A stretch of DNA of 64,000 bases, from NCBI RefSeq assembly GCF_947498345.1, contig NZ_CANMJY010000005.1, forward strand, positions 62,001-126,000, read 5' to 3'. Source of the DNA: an uncultured Winogradskyella sp. (GTDB lineage Bacteria; Bacteroidota; Bacteroidia; Flavobacteriales; Flavobacteriaceae). The position numbers and the translations under genes are program-made. Below, one piece after another: positions 44,061 through 52,678 of the stretch. Every line of letters begins with the position of its first letter. Position 1 is the first letter of the stretch. The notes beneath the pieces were generated by a model that saw only the letters and a program-made list of their open reading frames with translations, searched no databases and had not been told where the DNA came from.

Positions 44061-45941
44061 ATGATTAGACAAGATCAGGAAATATTCAATATTCTACTAG
44101 AAACCGTTTCTGAAGCCGTTATAATTATCGACGAGAAGCAGCACATTATGGAAATAAATAATGTCGCTGAGCAAGTGTTTGGTTACGATAAAAGTGAAAT
44201 AAAAGGGAGACCTATAGATATCCTCATACCATCAAATTATCACGAAACACATAAAAAATATGCAGAAAACTTTATAGATAAACACAAGCGTCGTAAAATG
44301 GGCAGAACTACAGACCTCTATGGTCTTAAAAAGTCTGGAGATATTATTCCTGTCGAGGTAGAACTTAACCCTTTTAAAATATATAACAAAACTTATGTAA
44401 TGGCATTGGTCAAAGATATGTCAAAACAAAAGGAAAGCGAATTTGACTTTATGCTACGGAGTAAAGCTTTAGAGTCTGCAAGTAATGGAATATTAATAAC
44501 GGATGCTCTAAAGCCAGATAATCCCATAATATATTACAATAAGGCGTTTACCGAGCTTACTGGATATACTGATGAAGATATCCTCAATAAAAACTGTAGA
44601 TTTCTACAAGGTAATGATAGGGATCAAAAAGTATTAAATAAGCTAAGAACTGCTATAAAAAAAGGAGAAAGTTGCTTGGTTACTTTAAGAAACTATAAAA
44701 AAGATGGTAGCTTATTTTGGAATGATTTATACATAACACCAATAACAAATAAAAGAGGAATAGTTACCAATTACATAGGTATACAGAACGACGTCACAGA
44801 GCGTGTAAGAGCTGAAGAAGAACGCAACCATTTAGCAACAATTTTTAATGAATCTTTAAATGAAATTTATGTTTTTGATGCCAATACTTTAAAGTTCATA
44901 AATGTAAATAGAGGTGCTAAAAAAAATCTTGGTTACTCAATCGAAGAACTAAAAACAATGACTCCTTTAGATTTAAAGGTTGCGTATAACAAAACTCAGT
45001 TTAATGAATTGTATATAAAACCATTATTAAATAATGCAGAAAAACGATTAGAGTTTGAGACCAAACATCAACGAAAAGATGGATCCACTTACCCTGTATA
45101 TGTCCACTTACAATTATCTAACTTAGACGAAAGACAAGTTTTTGTCGCCATAATCTTAGATATAACTGAGCAGAAAGAATATACCTCTAAATTAGAAAGA
45201 GAAGTTGATGAAAGAACAGAGCAATTGCAAATCGCATTAAGCAAAGAAAAAGAACTAAATGAACTAAAAACAAAGTTTTTATCTTTGGTATCACATGAGT
45301 TTAAAACACCTTTAAGCGGTATTTCAACATCTGCAATGCTGTTAGAAAAATACAAACTAACAGAAGAACAGTCTAAAAGAGATAGACATTTAAATATTAT
45401 TAAAGATAAAGTCCATTACCTCAACACAATTTTGAATGATTTTTTGTCTATTGAAAGATTAGAGTCTGGTACTTTCAACTATAAATATTCTAGTTTTAAA
45501 TTAAGTAAAGTAATTAATGAGGTTGTTTATAATGCTAATATGCTACTTAAAGAAGGACAACGTATTAATTACCCTGATAATATAGATGATATCATTATGC
45601 ATCAAGATGAGAGAATTATAGAGTTGATACTATCTAACATAATTCAAAATGCCGTGAAATATTCAGGTGAAAATTCTGAAATTGATATTCGTATAAATCA
45701 GGATAAAGTGTTTACTGTTTTTGAAATTGAAGATCAAGGTATCGGAATACCTAAAGAGGATATAGAAAATGTTTTTACACGATATTATAGAGCAGAAAAT
45801 GTATTAAACATGCAAGGCACTGGTATAGGTTTAAATATTGTAAAAACACATTTAGAAAATTTAGGCGGTCATATAACTTTAAAAAGCCAGGAACATAAAG
45901 GTACATTGGTTATGCTCAAAATTCCAAATAACAAGATCTAA
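44061..45941 (+). CDS. LOV-domain hybrid-PAS sensor histidine kinase
   Basis: A 626-residue soluble kinase with three PAS domains. PAS1 (about residues 5-120) ends DMSK. PAS2 (about 132-250) is a LOV domain: ILNKNCRFLQGND carries the conserved flavin-binding NCRFLQ with photoactive-type Cys179, and flavin ligands Asn178, Gln183, Asn211 (RNYKKDG), Asn221 (FWNDL) and Gln242 (GIQND) are all present. PAS3 covers about 256-375, then a coiled coil, a HisKA domain with His412 (SLVSHEFKTPLSG) and a HATPase (QNAVKYS, EDQGIGIP, GTGIGLNIV). No membrane segment. LOV kinases respond to blue light through a Cys-FMN adduct and can also sense flavin redox state. The stop overlaps the regulator's ATG by one base. 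Confidence 0.88.
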   Translation: MIRQDQEIFNILLETVSEAVIIIDEKQHIMEINNVAEQVFGYDKSEIKGRPIDILIPSNYHETHKKYAENFIDKHKRRKMGRTTDLYGLKKSGDIIPVEVELNPFKIYNKTYVMALVKDMSKQKESEFDFMLRSKALESASNGILITDALKPDNPIIYYNKAFTELTGYTDEDILNKNCRFLQGNDRDQKVLNKLRTAIKKGESCLVTLRNYKKDGSLFWNDLYITPITNKRGIVTNYIGIQNDVTERVRAEEERNHLATIFNESLNEIYVFDANTLKFINVNRGAKKNLGYSIEELKTMTPLDLKVAYNKTQFNELYIKPLLNNAEKRLEFETKHQRKDGSTYPVYVHLQLSNLDERQVFVAIILDITEQKEYTSKLEREVDERTEQLQIALSKEKELNELKTKFLSLVSHEFKTPLSGISTSAMLLEKYKLTEEQSKRDRHLNIIKDKVHYLNTILNDFLSIERLESGTFNYKYSSFKLSKVINEVVYNANMLLKEGQRINYPDNIDDIIMHQDERIIELILSNIIQNAVKYSGENSEIDIRINQDKVFTVFEIEDQGIGIPKEDIENVFTRYYRAENVLNMQGTGIGLNIVKTHLENLGGHITLKSQEHKGTLVMLKIPNNKI

Positions 45942-46990
45942 TGACTAAAGTTTTACTTATAGAAGATGATACCGTGTTAAGGGAAAATACTGCAGAGCTA
46001 TTGGAACTCTCAGACTTCAACGTGATAACTTCCCCAAACGGAAAAATAGGGCTAAAAGATGCAAAAAAGCATTTACCAGATGTCATTGTTTGCGATATTA
46101 TGATGCCAGAATTAGATGGTTATCAAGTATTAAATCGCTTATCTAAACACAATAAGACTAAACACATTCCTTTTATTTTTCTTTCTGCAAAAACAGAACA
46201 CAGCGATGTTAGAAAAGGTATGAATCTAGGTGCAGACGACTACATTACTAAGCCTTTTACTGAAGGCGAATTAATAAGTGCTATAAAGAGTAGATTAGCC
46301 AAAGCCAGTATTTTAAAAGAGCAAGGCCAAGATAACGTTAATAACTATTTGGAAGAAGATGAATTATGCTCATTAAATGATTTGAAAAACTTTTTCGATG
46401 ATTATGGAGAGGAGTTTAGATTTAATAAAGAAGATATTATCTACAGAGAGGGTGAGCATTCTAATTTTATATACCTCATTACAGAAGGTGCTGTAAAATG
46501 CCATAAATTAGATACCCAAGGAAAGGAATTGGCTACCGGATTGTATAAAGAAGATGATCTGTTTGGCTATACATCTTTTACGCACAACCTGCCACATAGA
46601 GAAACGGCAAAAGCTATAAAGAATACTAAACTTGTTGGTATTTCAATTATACAGCTCACCAAAATATTAAATGACAATCATAAGGTGGTAATTGCACTAA
46701 TAGATCTTTTAACGGATAACATATCAAACTTTAAAGAACAGCTTTTAGAAATGGCCTATAGCTCTGTAAATAAAAGAACTGCCAATACCATTATACAATT
46801 TGCAGAAAAAATTAACCGCAAACCCGATGACCCTATTAAGATATCTAGAAATGATCTAGCTAGTGTGGCTGGTATAGCAACAGAAACTTTCATTAGAACA
46901 TTAACTAATTTTAAGAATAAAGGAATTGTTAAATCTGAAGGTAGAAATATAGTTGTACTAGATTTAGAAGCTCTAAAACAAATTAATTAG
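45941..46990 (+). CDS. Response regulator fused to Crp/Fnr-type cNMP-HTH output domain
   Basis: A 349-residue protein. Receiver domain at about 1-118 with IEDD (9-10), phosphoacceptor Asp52 (VCDIMMP), Ser/Thr in FLSAKTE and Lys in ITKPF. A cNMP-binding-type beta-roll follows at about 150-260 (EDIIYREGEHSNFIYLITEGAVKCHKL), then a Crp-type winged HTH at about 280-345 (ISRNDLASVAGIATETFIRTL). The recognition helix keeps the Glu315 and Arg319 that correspond to CRP Glu181/Arg185 and FNR Glu209/Arg213, which read TGA half-sites. The cysteines of the FNR iron-sulfur cluster are absent, so oxygen is not sensed that way. Predicted output of the LOV kinase and candidate binder of the 13 boxes. Confidence 0.88.
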   Translation: MTKVLLIEDDTVLRENTAELLELSDFNVITSPNGKIGLKDAKKHLPDVIVCDIMMPELDGYQVLNRLSKHNKTKHIPFIFLSAKTEHSDVRKGMNLGADDYITKPFTEGELISAIKSRLAKASILKEQGQDNVNNYLEEDELCSLNDLKNFFDDYGEEFRFNKEDIIYREGEHSNFIYLITEGAVKCHKLDTQGKELATGLYKEDDLFGYTSFTHNLPHRETAKAIKNTKLVGISIIQLTKILNDNHKVVIALIDLLTDNISNFKEQLLEMAYSSVNKRTANTIIQFAEKINRKPDDPIKISRNDLASVAGIATETFIRTLTNFKNKGIVKSEGRNIVVLDLEALKQIN

Positions 46991-47006
46991 AAAATCTACG
47001 TTTAAA

Positions 47007-47049
47007 TGACTCTAGTCATTTTAGAAACTTTATTTAACCTATACATTTG
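47007..47049 (+). promoter_or_regulatory. Crp/Fnr-type box plus -7 element, first universal stress protein promoter
   Basis: Dyad TGACTCTAGTCA (47007-47018) within AATGACT-CT-AGTCATT, and a full-consensus -7 TACATTTG (47042-47049), start-to-start 35 bp. About 15 bases of leader before ATG 47071. Confidence 0.85.
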
Positions 47050-47070
47050 ATACATTAAATATATTGTATC

Positions 47071-47922
47071 ATGAAAAATGTATTACTTCCCACAGATTTT
47101 TCAGATAATTCTTGGAATGCCATCAAATATGCCATCAACTTTTTTAAAGACACTCCGTGCAACTTTTATGTATTACATGTCAATAAATTAAATTACCACT
47201 TTACAGAAGAAGTAGCACTATATATTGATCATAATCATATAGAAGAGGTGTATACAAAACCTGCAAAGAAAAAATTACGCCTCATCTTAAAACGTATATC
47301 AAAACTATTTCCCAATCATAAAAATCAAAAATTCTATACACTTACGGACTATAATTTTTTTATAGAATCTATACGAAAAACAGTAAACGAAAAACATATC
47401 GATTTTATAGTGATGGGTACTAAAGGAGCTACAGGATTAGAGCGAATCATTTTAGGTACTAATACTGCTGATGTCATTACAAAAGTAAAATGTAATACTC
47501 TAGCAATACCCGAAAACGCTGAATTTAAACCACCTAATGAAATTGCATTCCCAACAGATTACTCATTAACACATAATCTTCAAATTTTAGAACCAATTGT
47601 AGATATTTTAGAGCAATTTAATGCTTCATTAAAAATATTACACATAGCCAAAACTGATAGCTCTTTAAGTGACGAGCAACAAAAAAATAAAGAGCTCTTA
47701 GAAGACTATTTTAGTAATCATTCTTATAGTTTTCATTACTTAACAAACAGAAAAGTAGAAGATGCTATTCAATGTTTTGTAGAGAGTAGAGATATAAATA
47801 TAATATGTATGGTAGCAAAGAATCTTAACTACTTTCAACAAATCTTATTTCATACCCGAGTAGAAAAAATTAGTTACCACACTGATAGACCATTTTTAGT
47901 TTTACACGAAAAAAACGAGTAG
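47071..47922 (+). CDS. Universal stress protein, tandem two-domain type (copy 1)
   Basis: A 283-residue protein of two USP domains. The first (LLPTDFSDNSWNAIKYAINF ... IVMGTKGATGLERIILGTNT) has the ATP-binding loop G-xx-G-(9)-GT. The second starts at about residue 145 (IAFPTDYSLTHNLQILEPIVD) and lacks that loop. USP proteins bind ATP and help cells survive starvation, hypoxia and other stress. First gene behind a box promoter; a small membrane gene follows after 4 bp. Confidence 0.9.
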   Translation: MKNVLLPTDFSDNSWNAIKYAINFFKDTPCNFYVLHVNKLNYHFTEEVALYIDHNHIEEVYTKPAKKKLRLILKRISKLFPNHKNQKFYTLTDYNFFIESIRKTVNEKHIDFIVMGTKGATGLERIILGTNTADVITKVKCNTLAIPENAEFKPPNEIAFPTDYSLTHNLQILEPIVDILEQFNASLKILHIAKTDSSLSDEQQKNKELLEDYFSNHSYSFHYLTNRKVEDAIQCFVESRDINIICMVAKNLNYFQQILFHTRVEKISYHTDRPFLVLHEKNE

Positions 47923-47926
47923 TATT

Positions 47927-48313
47927 ATGGAAAATTCTTTAGTATTTGCAAAATTTTGGGGTTGGTATCTCATCATTTTCTTTTTTGTACTTAGTATTAA
48001 CCCTAAACGAATCAGACAAATATTTGATGATTTACAAGATGAGAAATTTTTAATTTTAAGCTCATTTATGGCAATAATGGTTGGCCTAATTAACATTATG
48101 TTTCATAATGTTTGGGAGCTCAACTATAAATTGATAATTACACTTATTGGTTGGACATCACTTTTTGTAGGTTTGGCACTTTTTGTTTTCCCAAAACCAA
48201 CAGTAACTTGGTTAAGAATCACCAATATTAAATTTGTTCAGGTCATATATACACTACTCTTTTTAATAGGCCTGTTTTTACTAAACATAGTATATGGGCT
48301 TATTCCTTATTAA
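47927..48313 (+). CDS. Four-helix membrane protein, unknown function
   Basis: A 128-residue protein with four hydrophobic segments (about residues 8-23, 44-62, 68-88 and 103-124). The loop NPKRIRQIFDDLQDEKFLILSS between the first two is the recognisable part. It is tightly linked (4 bp) to the first universal stress gene, so it is part of the same box-controlled transcript. No family recognised. Confidence 0.6.
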   Translation: MENSLVFAKFWGWYLIIFFFVLSINPKRIRQIFDDLQDEKFLILSSFMAIMVGLINIMFHNVWELNYKLIITLIGWTSLFVGLALFVFPKPTVTWLRITNIKFVQVIYTLLFLIGLFLLNIVYGLIPY

Positions 48314-48368
48314 ATATTGAGAAAATCAAATCTCAATTAGACTTTTGATATAACAATAATCCTAAAAC

Positions 48369-48411
48369 TGATTTTTATCATTCAAATATTAGTATTTAAA
48401 ACTTAAATTTA
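48369..48411 (+). promoter_or_regulatory. Crp/Fnr-type box plus -7 element, promoter of candidate small RNA
   Basis: Dyad TGATTTTTATCA (48369-48380, followed by TT) and -7 TAAATTTA (48404-48411), start-to-start 35 bp. The expected start is about 48418. No protein gene begins within the 10-33 bases at which all twelve other box promoters have a start codon. Confidence 0.75.
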
Positions 48412-48417
48412 AGACTA

Positions 48418-48582
48418 TGTTGAGGGGTCTATTTTATAGACAATACATTAAAAATTATAATGTTGCTCTGAGCACTTTCAGTTTTCTTGAGGTAAAAAAA
48501 GACATCTTTAAACTGCAACAAAGCATATAATAACATTTAATGTAAGGAAACAGGGAGTAAAAACTTCCTGTTTCTGTTTTTT
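48418..48582 (+). ncRNA. Candidate box-controlled small RNA, about 165 nt
   Basis: Defined by the box promoter at 48369-48411 and the intrinsic terminator at 48547-48582. Near the predicted 5' end is a perfect hairpin GTCTAT-TTT-ATAGAC (48427-48441), then a small TGCT-CTG-AGCA element. The only ORF (37 codons, ATG at 48417) would start at or one base before the expected transcript start and lacks leader or family resemblance, so non-coding is preferred. The layout resembles FnrS of E. coli, an FNR-activated sRNA that represses aerobic genes, but there is no sequence similarity claim. Ends are predictions from the pattern only. Confidence 0.6.
48547..48582 (+). terminator. Intrinsic terminator of the candidate small RNA
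   Basis: Stem GAAACAGGGAG / CTTCCTGTTTC (48547-48557 and 48564-48574; 11 pairs with one G-U) and a 6-base loop, followed directly by TGTTTTTT. It lies over 230 bp past the preceding protein gene, so it serves the short transcript rather than that operon. Confidence 0.8.
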
Positions 48583-48615
48583 ATAAGCGAAACACGCTCT
48601 TGTATTCTAATTGTC

Positions 48616-48658
48616 TGACCAATATCATTGATAGAATTTATCGAACGTGATATTTTAG
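48616..48658 (+). promoter_or_regulatory. Crp/Fnr-type box plus -7 element, second universal stress gene promoter
   Basis: Dyad TGACCAATATCA (48616-48627, followed by TT) and -7 TATTTTAG (48651-48658), start-to-start 35 bp. Predicted start near 48665 rules out the upstream ATG at 48628 and supports translation from 48682. Confidence 0.82.
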
Positions 48659-48681
48659 ATATTCTATTAAAAATAAGAGTT

Positions 48682-49530
48682 ATGAGAAAAGTATTAGTAC
48701 CTACTGATTTTTCGGACAATGCTATGAATGCTCTAAAGTATGCCGTAGAGCTATTTAAATACGACAAGAGTATCTTTTTTATTATGCATGCCTATCAAGA
48801 CGAAGTATATGCAGATAAATCCTTACGGTCTAGAGAAACTCTAGACGAGGTTACCAAAATTATAGCCAATAGAGCTCAAATAAAATTAGAGAGTATTTTA
48901 AAAGAACTGCAAACCATTTCACCAAACCCAAGACATAAATATAATATTATATGCTCTAACAATATGCTTGTCGATGAAGCAGTTAAAATTGTTGATGAAG
49001 AAAATATAGACATCATCATAATGGGTACGCGTGGTAAGACCAACGACAGAAATTTAGCTTTCGGTAGCCATACATTACAAGTATTAAAATATGTGCAATG
49101 TCCAGTTTTGGCCATTCCAGAAAATTATGTTGGTATTCAACCAAGACATATATTGTTTCCAACAAATTATTTAATTCCATACAAAAGAAGAGAACTCAAA
49201 CTTCTATGCGAATTAGCTGCACCATATAGAGCAGTTATAGATATGCTGTACATTTCAAAATTCGATAAGCTATCCCTGCGGCAAAAAGACAACCAAAGCT
49301 TTATAAAATCTGAATTATCTAAAAATCAATTGAATTTTAAGACGGTCAGCGATAAGAATATAACAAATGCAATTTATACTTATATAAAAGAAAACAATGT
49401 AGATATGCTGGTAATGGTAAACACCAGACAATCATTTTTAGAGAGTTTATTGTTCCAATCAACTATAGACAAAATGAGCCTATATGTAGATATTCCATTC
49501 TTGGCTTTGCAAAATATTAGACGTAGTTAA
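48682..49530 (+). CDS. Universal stress protein, tandem two-domain type (copy 2)
   Basis: From ATG at 48682 (MRKVLVPTDFSDNAMNALKYAVELF) the protein has 282 residues. An upstream in-frame ATG at 48628 overlaps the box and predicted promoter, so it is rejected. ATP loop MGTRGKTNDRNLAFGSHT is intact in the first domain; the second domain (ILFPTNYLIPYKRREL) lacks it. First of a two-gene unit with copy 3. Confidence 0.9.
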   Translation: MRKVLVPTDFSDNAMNALKYAVELFKYDKSIFFIMHAYQDEVYADKSLRSRETLDEVTKIIANRAQIKLESILKELQTISPNPRHKYNIICSNNMLVDEAVKIVDEENIDIIIMGTRGKTNDRNLAFGSHTLQVLKYVQCPVLAIPENYVGIQPRHILFPTNYLIPYKRRELKLLCELAAPYRAVIDMLYISKFDKLSLRQKDNQSFIKSELSKNQLNFKTVSDKNITNAIYTYIKENNVDMLVMVNTRQSFLESLLFQSTIDKMSLYVDIPFLALQNIRRS

Positions 49531-49550
49531 TAATTAAAAACCTAACTATT

Positions 49551-50393
49551 ATGAAAAAAGTACTCTTGCCAACTGATTTTTCTGATAATTCATGGAATGC
49601 CATAAAGTATGCACTTCAACTTTATAAAAACGAAGCATGTCATTTTACAATACTGCATACCTATACACCTATAATTTATCAGGTTGAATTTATGCAGTCT
49701 AGTACACCTCAGTTTCAGGTCATAGAAGCCGTTAAGGTAACATTAAAGCAAAAATTAGACAAAATCTATGACAAAATAAAAGCTAATTTTGATAACCCTA
49801 AGCATCAATTTGTAAAACGTTTATCTTTTAATACACTTACAGTAGATATTGATGAATTATGCAGTAAGAAAAAGATAGATATCGCAATAATGGGTACCAA
49901 AGGCGCATCGGGTGTAAAAGAAGTTTTGTTCGGATCTAACACGATGCATGTAATCAAAAACTCGAAATGCCCGGTTCTGGCTATTCCGAGTGGTTTTAAT
50001 TTTGAAACACCTCACGACCTTTTATTTCCTTCGGATTACGAAGTAGCCTTCAAAAAAAATCATATTGAGCCTATAATAGACATTGCGAATTTATATAATA
50101 TACGTATAAATATATTGCATGTTAACTACGGAGAACAACTGACTAAAGTTAAAGAGCAAAATCGAAATATACTTGAAGCATACTTTAAAGATCACACACA
50201 TTTGTTTCATAATATAAAGAACGAAAATGTTCCAGAGGCTATAGACAAGTTTCAGCATAAGACACGCATCAATTTATTGGTAATGCTAAATAATAAACGT
50301 TCGTTTTTCGAAAATTTATTCTTTAAATCAAACCTAAATCAAATAGGTTTTCATTTAAATGTCCCGTTTCTGGTAATCCCCTCAAAACTATAG
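49551..50393 (+). CDS. Universal stress protein, tandem two-domain type (copy 3)
   Basis: A 280-residue protein (MKKVLLPTDFSDNSWNAIKYALQLY). First domain with ATP loop MGTKGASGVKEVLFGSNT; second (LLFPSDYEVAFKKNHIEPIID) without it. Starts 20 bp after copy 2 with no box of its own, so it is co-transcribed. Sequence similarity along the array suggests tandem duplication. Confidence 0.9.
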   Translation: MKKVLLPTDFSDNSWNAIKYALQLYKNEACHFTILHTYTPIIYQVEFMQSSTPQFQVIEAVKVTLKQKLDKIYDKIKANFDNPKHQFVKRLSFNTLTVDIDELCSKKKIDIAIMGTKGASGVKEVLFGSNTMHVIKNSKCPVLAIPSGFNFETPHDLLFPSDYEVAFKKNHIEPIIDIANLYNIRINILHVNYGEQLTKVKEQNRNILEAYFKDHTHLFHNIKNENVPEAIDKFQHKTRINLLVMLNNKRSFFENLFFKSNLNQIGFHLNVPFLVIPSKL

Positions 50394-50401
50394 ATCTATA
50401 C

Positions 50402-50444
50402 TGATTAATATCATTTCATACACTAAAAGTTAGCAGTAAATTTC
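50402..50444 (+). promoter_or_regulatory. Crp/Fnr-type box plus -7 element, promoter of the USP4-to-MBL operon
   Basis: Dyad TGATTAATATCA (50402-50413, followed by TT) and -7 TAAATTTC (50437-50444), start-to-start 35 bp. Predicted start near 50451, about 17 bases before ATG 50468. Small gaps suggest it may drive six genes to 56781. Confidence 0.8.
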
Positions 50445-50467
50445 TAGAGTAATTAAAGTTTTTAGCG

Positions 50468-51304
50468 ATGAGAAAAAATATACTATTACCAACAGATTTT
50501 TCAGATAATGCTTGGTGTGCTACCGTATATGCATTAAAACTCTACGCAGAAGAAGAATGTAATTTTTACTTTTTGCATTCTAGTAAAATGAAGGCATCAG
50601 CAATGTCAAATATTTCAAATAAATTATTGGATGTAATGGCAAATCAAGCTAAAAGTGATTTGTTAGAATTAAAAAAAATGGCAGAAACCTCTGATGCTAA
50701 TGCTAATCATAATTTTGATATTATATTAAGTATACATACTCTGGGGGATGCCATAGAAAAGGCTATAAAAAAACATAACATAGACCTTATTATAATGGGC
50801 ACTAAAGGAGCAACTGGTGCAAAAGGAATTTTCTTTGGGAGTAATACGGTAAAAATGATTAAGCATATAAAGTCTTGCCCAATCTTACTGATCCCTCACG
50901 AATTTGATTTTGAAGAACCTAAGCAAATTGCATTTCCTACAGATTTTAATAGGTTCTATGGAGAGGAACTAATACCATTAAAACAATTAGCTAGTTTATA
51001 TAATTCTAAAATTAGGGTATTACATATTAATGAAGAAGAAAGTCTAAGTCATATACAAGATTATAATTTGGCAATGTTAAAAGCCTACTTAGAAAATTAT
51101 CCACATTCCTTTCACTGGATGCCAGATTACACAAAAAAAACAAATGCTATAATCGATTTTATCGAAGAACTCAATATCAACATACTAGTAATGGTTAATT
51201 ATAAGCACAGTTTTATTGAAAGTATAATTAATGAGCCAGTCATAAAAAGAATAGGTTTCCATGCAACTGTTCCGTTTTTCGTAATTCCTTCAGTCGATGA
51301 ATAG
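50468..51304 (+). CDS. Universal stress protein, tandem two-domain type (copy 4)
   Basis: A 278-residue protein (MRKNILLPTDFSDNAWCATVYALKLY). ATP loop MGTKGATGAKGIFFGSNT in the first domain; second domain begins IAFPTDFNRFYGEELIPLKQ. First gene behind its own box promoter; copy 5 follows 43 bp later. Confidence 0.9.
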   Translation: MRKNILLPTDFSDNAWCATVYALKLYAEEECNFYFLHSSKMKASAMSNISNKLLDVMANQAKSDLLELKKMAETSDANANHNFDIILSIHTLGDAIEKAIKKHNIDLIIMGTKGATGAKGIFFGSNTVKMIKHIKSCPILLIPHEFDFEEPKQIAFPTDFNRFYGEELIPLKQLASLYNSKIRVLHINEEESLSHIQDYNLAMLKAYLENYPHSFHWMPDYTKKTNAIIDFIEELNINILVMVNYKHSFIESIINEPVIKRIGFHATVPFFVIPSVDE

Positions 51305-51347
51305 GTATTTAAAGAGTTAAGTATCACCATACAGAAAATATAATATT

Positions 51348-52202
51348 ATGAGACATAAAATTTTACTGCCAACAGATTTTTCAGATAACGCTTGGCATGC
51401 TATTAATTATGCCACAGAGTTATATAAGGGACAAGAAACAGATTTTTACATACTAAACGTCTTTTCAGCTACGAGCAATCTAATAGAAAGTTTCATAAAC
51501 TTAGAACCAGGAAGTGAGCTATACGAAACTAAAAAATGGGATTCAGAAAACGGACTAGCTAAAGTTTTAGAAAAACTCATACTACGCGAAAAGAGTGATA
51601 GAAAACATCGATTTAAGACTATTTCAATGTTTAATAATACCATTGAAGCTATAAAACTGGTAGTTGATAAAAAGGATATTGAACTAATAATTATGGGTAC
51701 TAAGGGTGAAACATATTCAAGATCGACAGCTTTTGGCAGTACAGCAATTTATGTTATGGAAAAGGTACGTAATTGTCCAGTGATTGTAGTGCCTAACAAA
51801 GCTGAAATAAGATTACCAAAAGAAATAGTATTCCCTACTGGTTTTAAGACTTATTACAAAAGAAGAGAACTTAAACATCTTACCGATATCGCTAAAAAAA
51901 GTGATGCCGAGATTGTAGTATTACATGTTAAAGAATCAGATAAGTTAAGCGAAACAAAAAAGGAAAACAAAGCACTATTAGAAGAAATTTTACAAGACAC
52001 CAAATACAAATTTCATATGCTTTCGCATAATGCGGTAATAACTGCAATAAACATTTTTGTAGAAAGTAGAAATAGCGATATGGTGGCCTTTATAAATAGA
52101 AAGCACACTTTTTTCGGAAGCATTCTTACCAATCCAATGGTAAAGGAAATATCCTTTCATTTAAATGTGCCAATACTAGCAATGCACGACTTAAAAAATT
52201 AA
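51348..52202 (+). CDS. Universal stress protein, tandem two-domain type (copy 5)
   Basis: A 284-residue protein (MRHKILLPTDFSDNAWHAINYATELY). ATP loop MGTKGETYSRSTAFGSTA in the first domain; second domain begins IVFPTGFKTYYKRRELKHL, closest to copy 2, which shares the YKRREL stretch. No box upstream, so probably read from the copy 4 promoter. The 135-residue gene follows 11 bp later. Confidence 0.9.
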   Translation: MRHKILLPTDFSDNAWHAINYATELYKGQETDFYILNVFSATSNLIESFINLEPGSELYETKKWDSENGLAKVLEKLILREKSDRKHRFKTISMFNNTIEAIKLVVDKKDIELIIMGTKGETYSRSTAFGSTAIYVMEKVRNCPVIVVPNKAEIRLPKEIVFPTGFKTYYKRRELKHLTDIAKKSDAEIVVLHVKESDKLSETKKENKALLEEILQDTKYKFHMLSHNAVITAINIFVESRNSDMVAFINRKHTFFGSILTNPMVKEISFHLNVPILAMHDLKN

Positions 52203-52213
52203 AATCTATCGTT

Positions 52214-52621
52214 ATGAAACATACAGGAGTCTGGATAGACAAAGACAAAGCACATATAGTACATCTGGAAAAAGATGGTGAAACCTTTACAACCATAAAA
52301 TCTAACATAGAGCCTTATAAAGTAAAAGGCGGAACTGGACAGAGGTTTAAAAGCGGACCGCAAGATATTATAAAAGATAGTAAATATCTAGAGCGCGAAA
52401 AACATCAATTCAAACAATACTTTAAAGACATCGTATTGAAAATAAAAAATACTGATGCATTGGTCATTTTTGGACCTGCAGGCACAAATCAAAAATTTAA
52501 TAAAGAACTGAACGATAACTACAGCTCATTGGTATCTAAAGTAAAAGATGTCATAAAAGCGGATAGTATGACTGACAAACAAATAAAAGCTTGGGTAAGA
52601 GATTACTTTGAGTTGAATTGA
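52214..52621 (+). CDS. Small cytosolic protein of the host-attachment/eRF1-like type, unknown function
   Basis: A 135-residue protein without signal peptide: TGVWIDKDKAHIVHLEKDGE, then LVIFGPAGTNQKFNKEL and a C-terminal ADSMTDKQIKAWVRDYF. The alternation of a first beta-strand with a later FGPAG loop recalls the middle domain of eRF1/Pelota-like (baeRF) proteins, by pattern only. It is embedded between universal stress genes and the FAD enzyme in one operon. Family members appear next to USP and Hsp20 genes in relatives, to my knowledge, but the function is unknown. Confidence 0.55.
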   Translation: MKHTGVWIDKDKAHIVHLEKDGETFTTIKSNIEPYKVKGGTGQRFKSGPQDIIKDSKYLEREKHQFKQYFKDIVLKIKNTDALVIFGPAGTNQKFNKELNDNYSSLVSKVKDVIKADSMTDKQIKAWVRDYFELN

Positions 52622-52678
52622 TTGCTCTATAATTCTACAAGTTGGTTGTGCATAATGTAAAAATAAAAAAATAGAGAG

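Noticed and set aside
45941..46990. An oxygen-sensing FNR with a 4Fe-4S cluster
   Set aside because: The N-terminal receiver domain and the absence of the FNR cysteine set exclude a direct iron-sulfur oxygen sensor.
48417..48530. A 37-codon ORF (MLRGLFYRQYIKN...) at the start of the candidate small RNA
   Set aside because: Its ATG would lie at or just before the predicted transcription start, it has no family resemblance, and it overlaps the hairpin; non-coding is more likely, though a leaderless mRNA is not excluded.
48628..48681. N-terminal extension of the second universal stress protein
   Set aside because: It overlaps the -7 element at 48651-48658 and breaks the conserved MRKVLVPTDFSDN start; 48682 is preferred.
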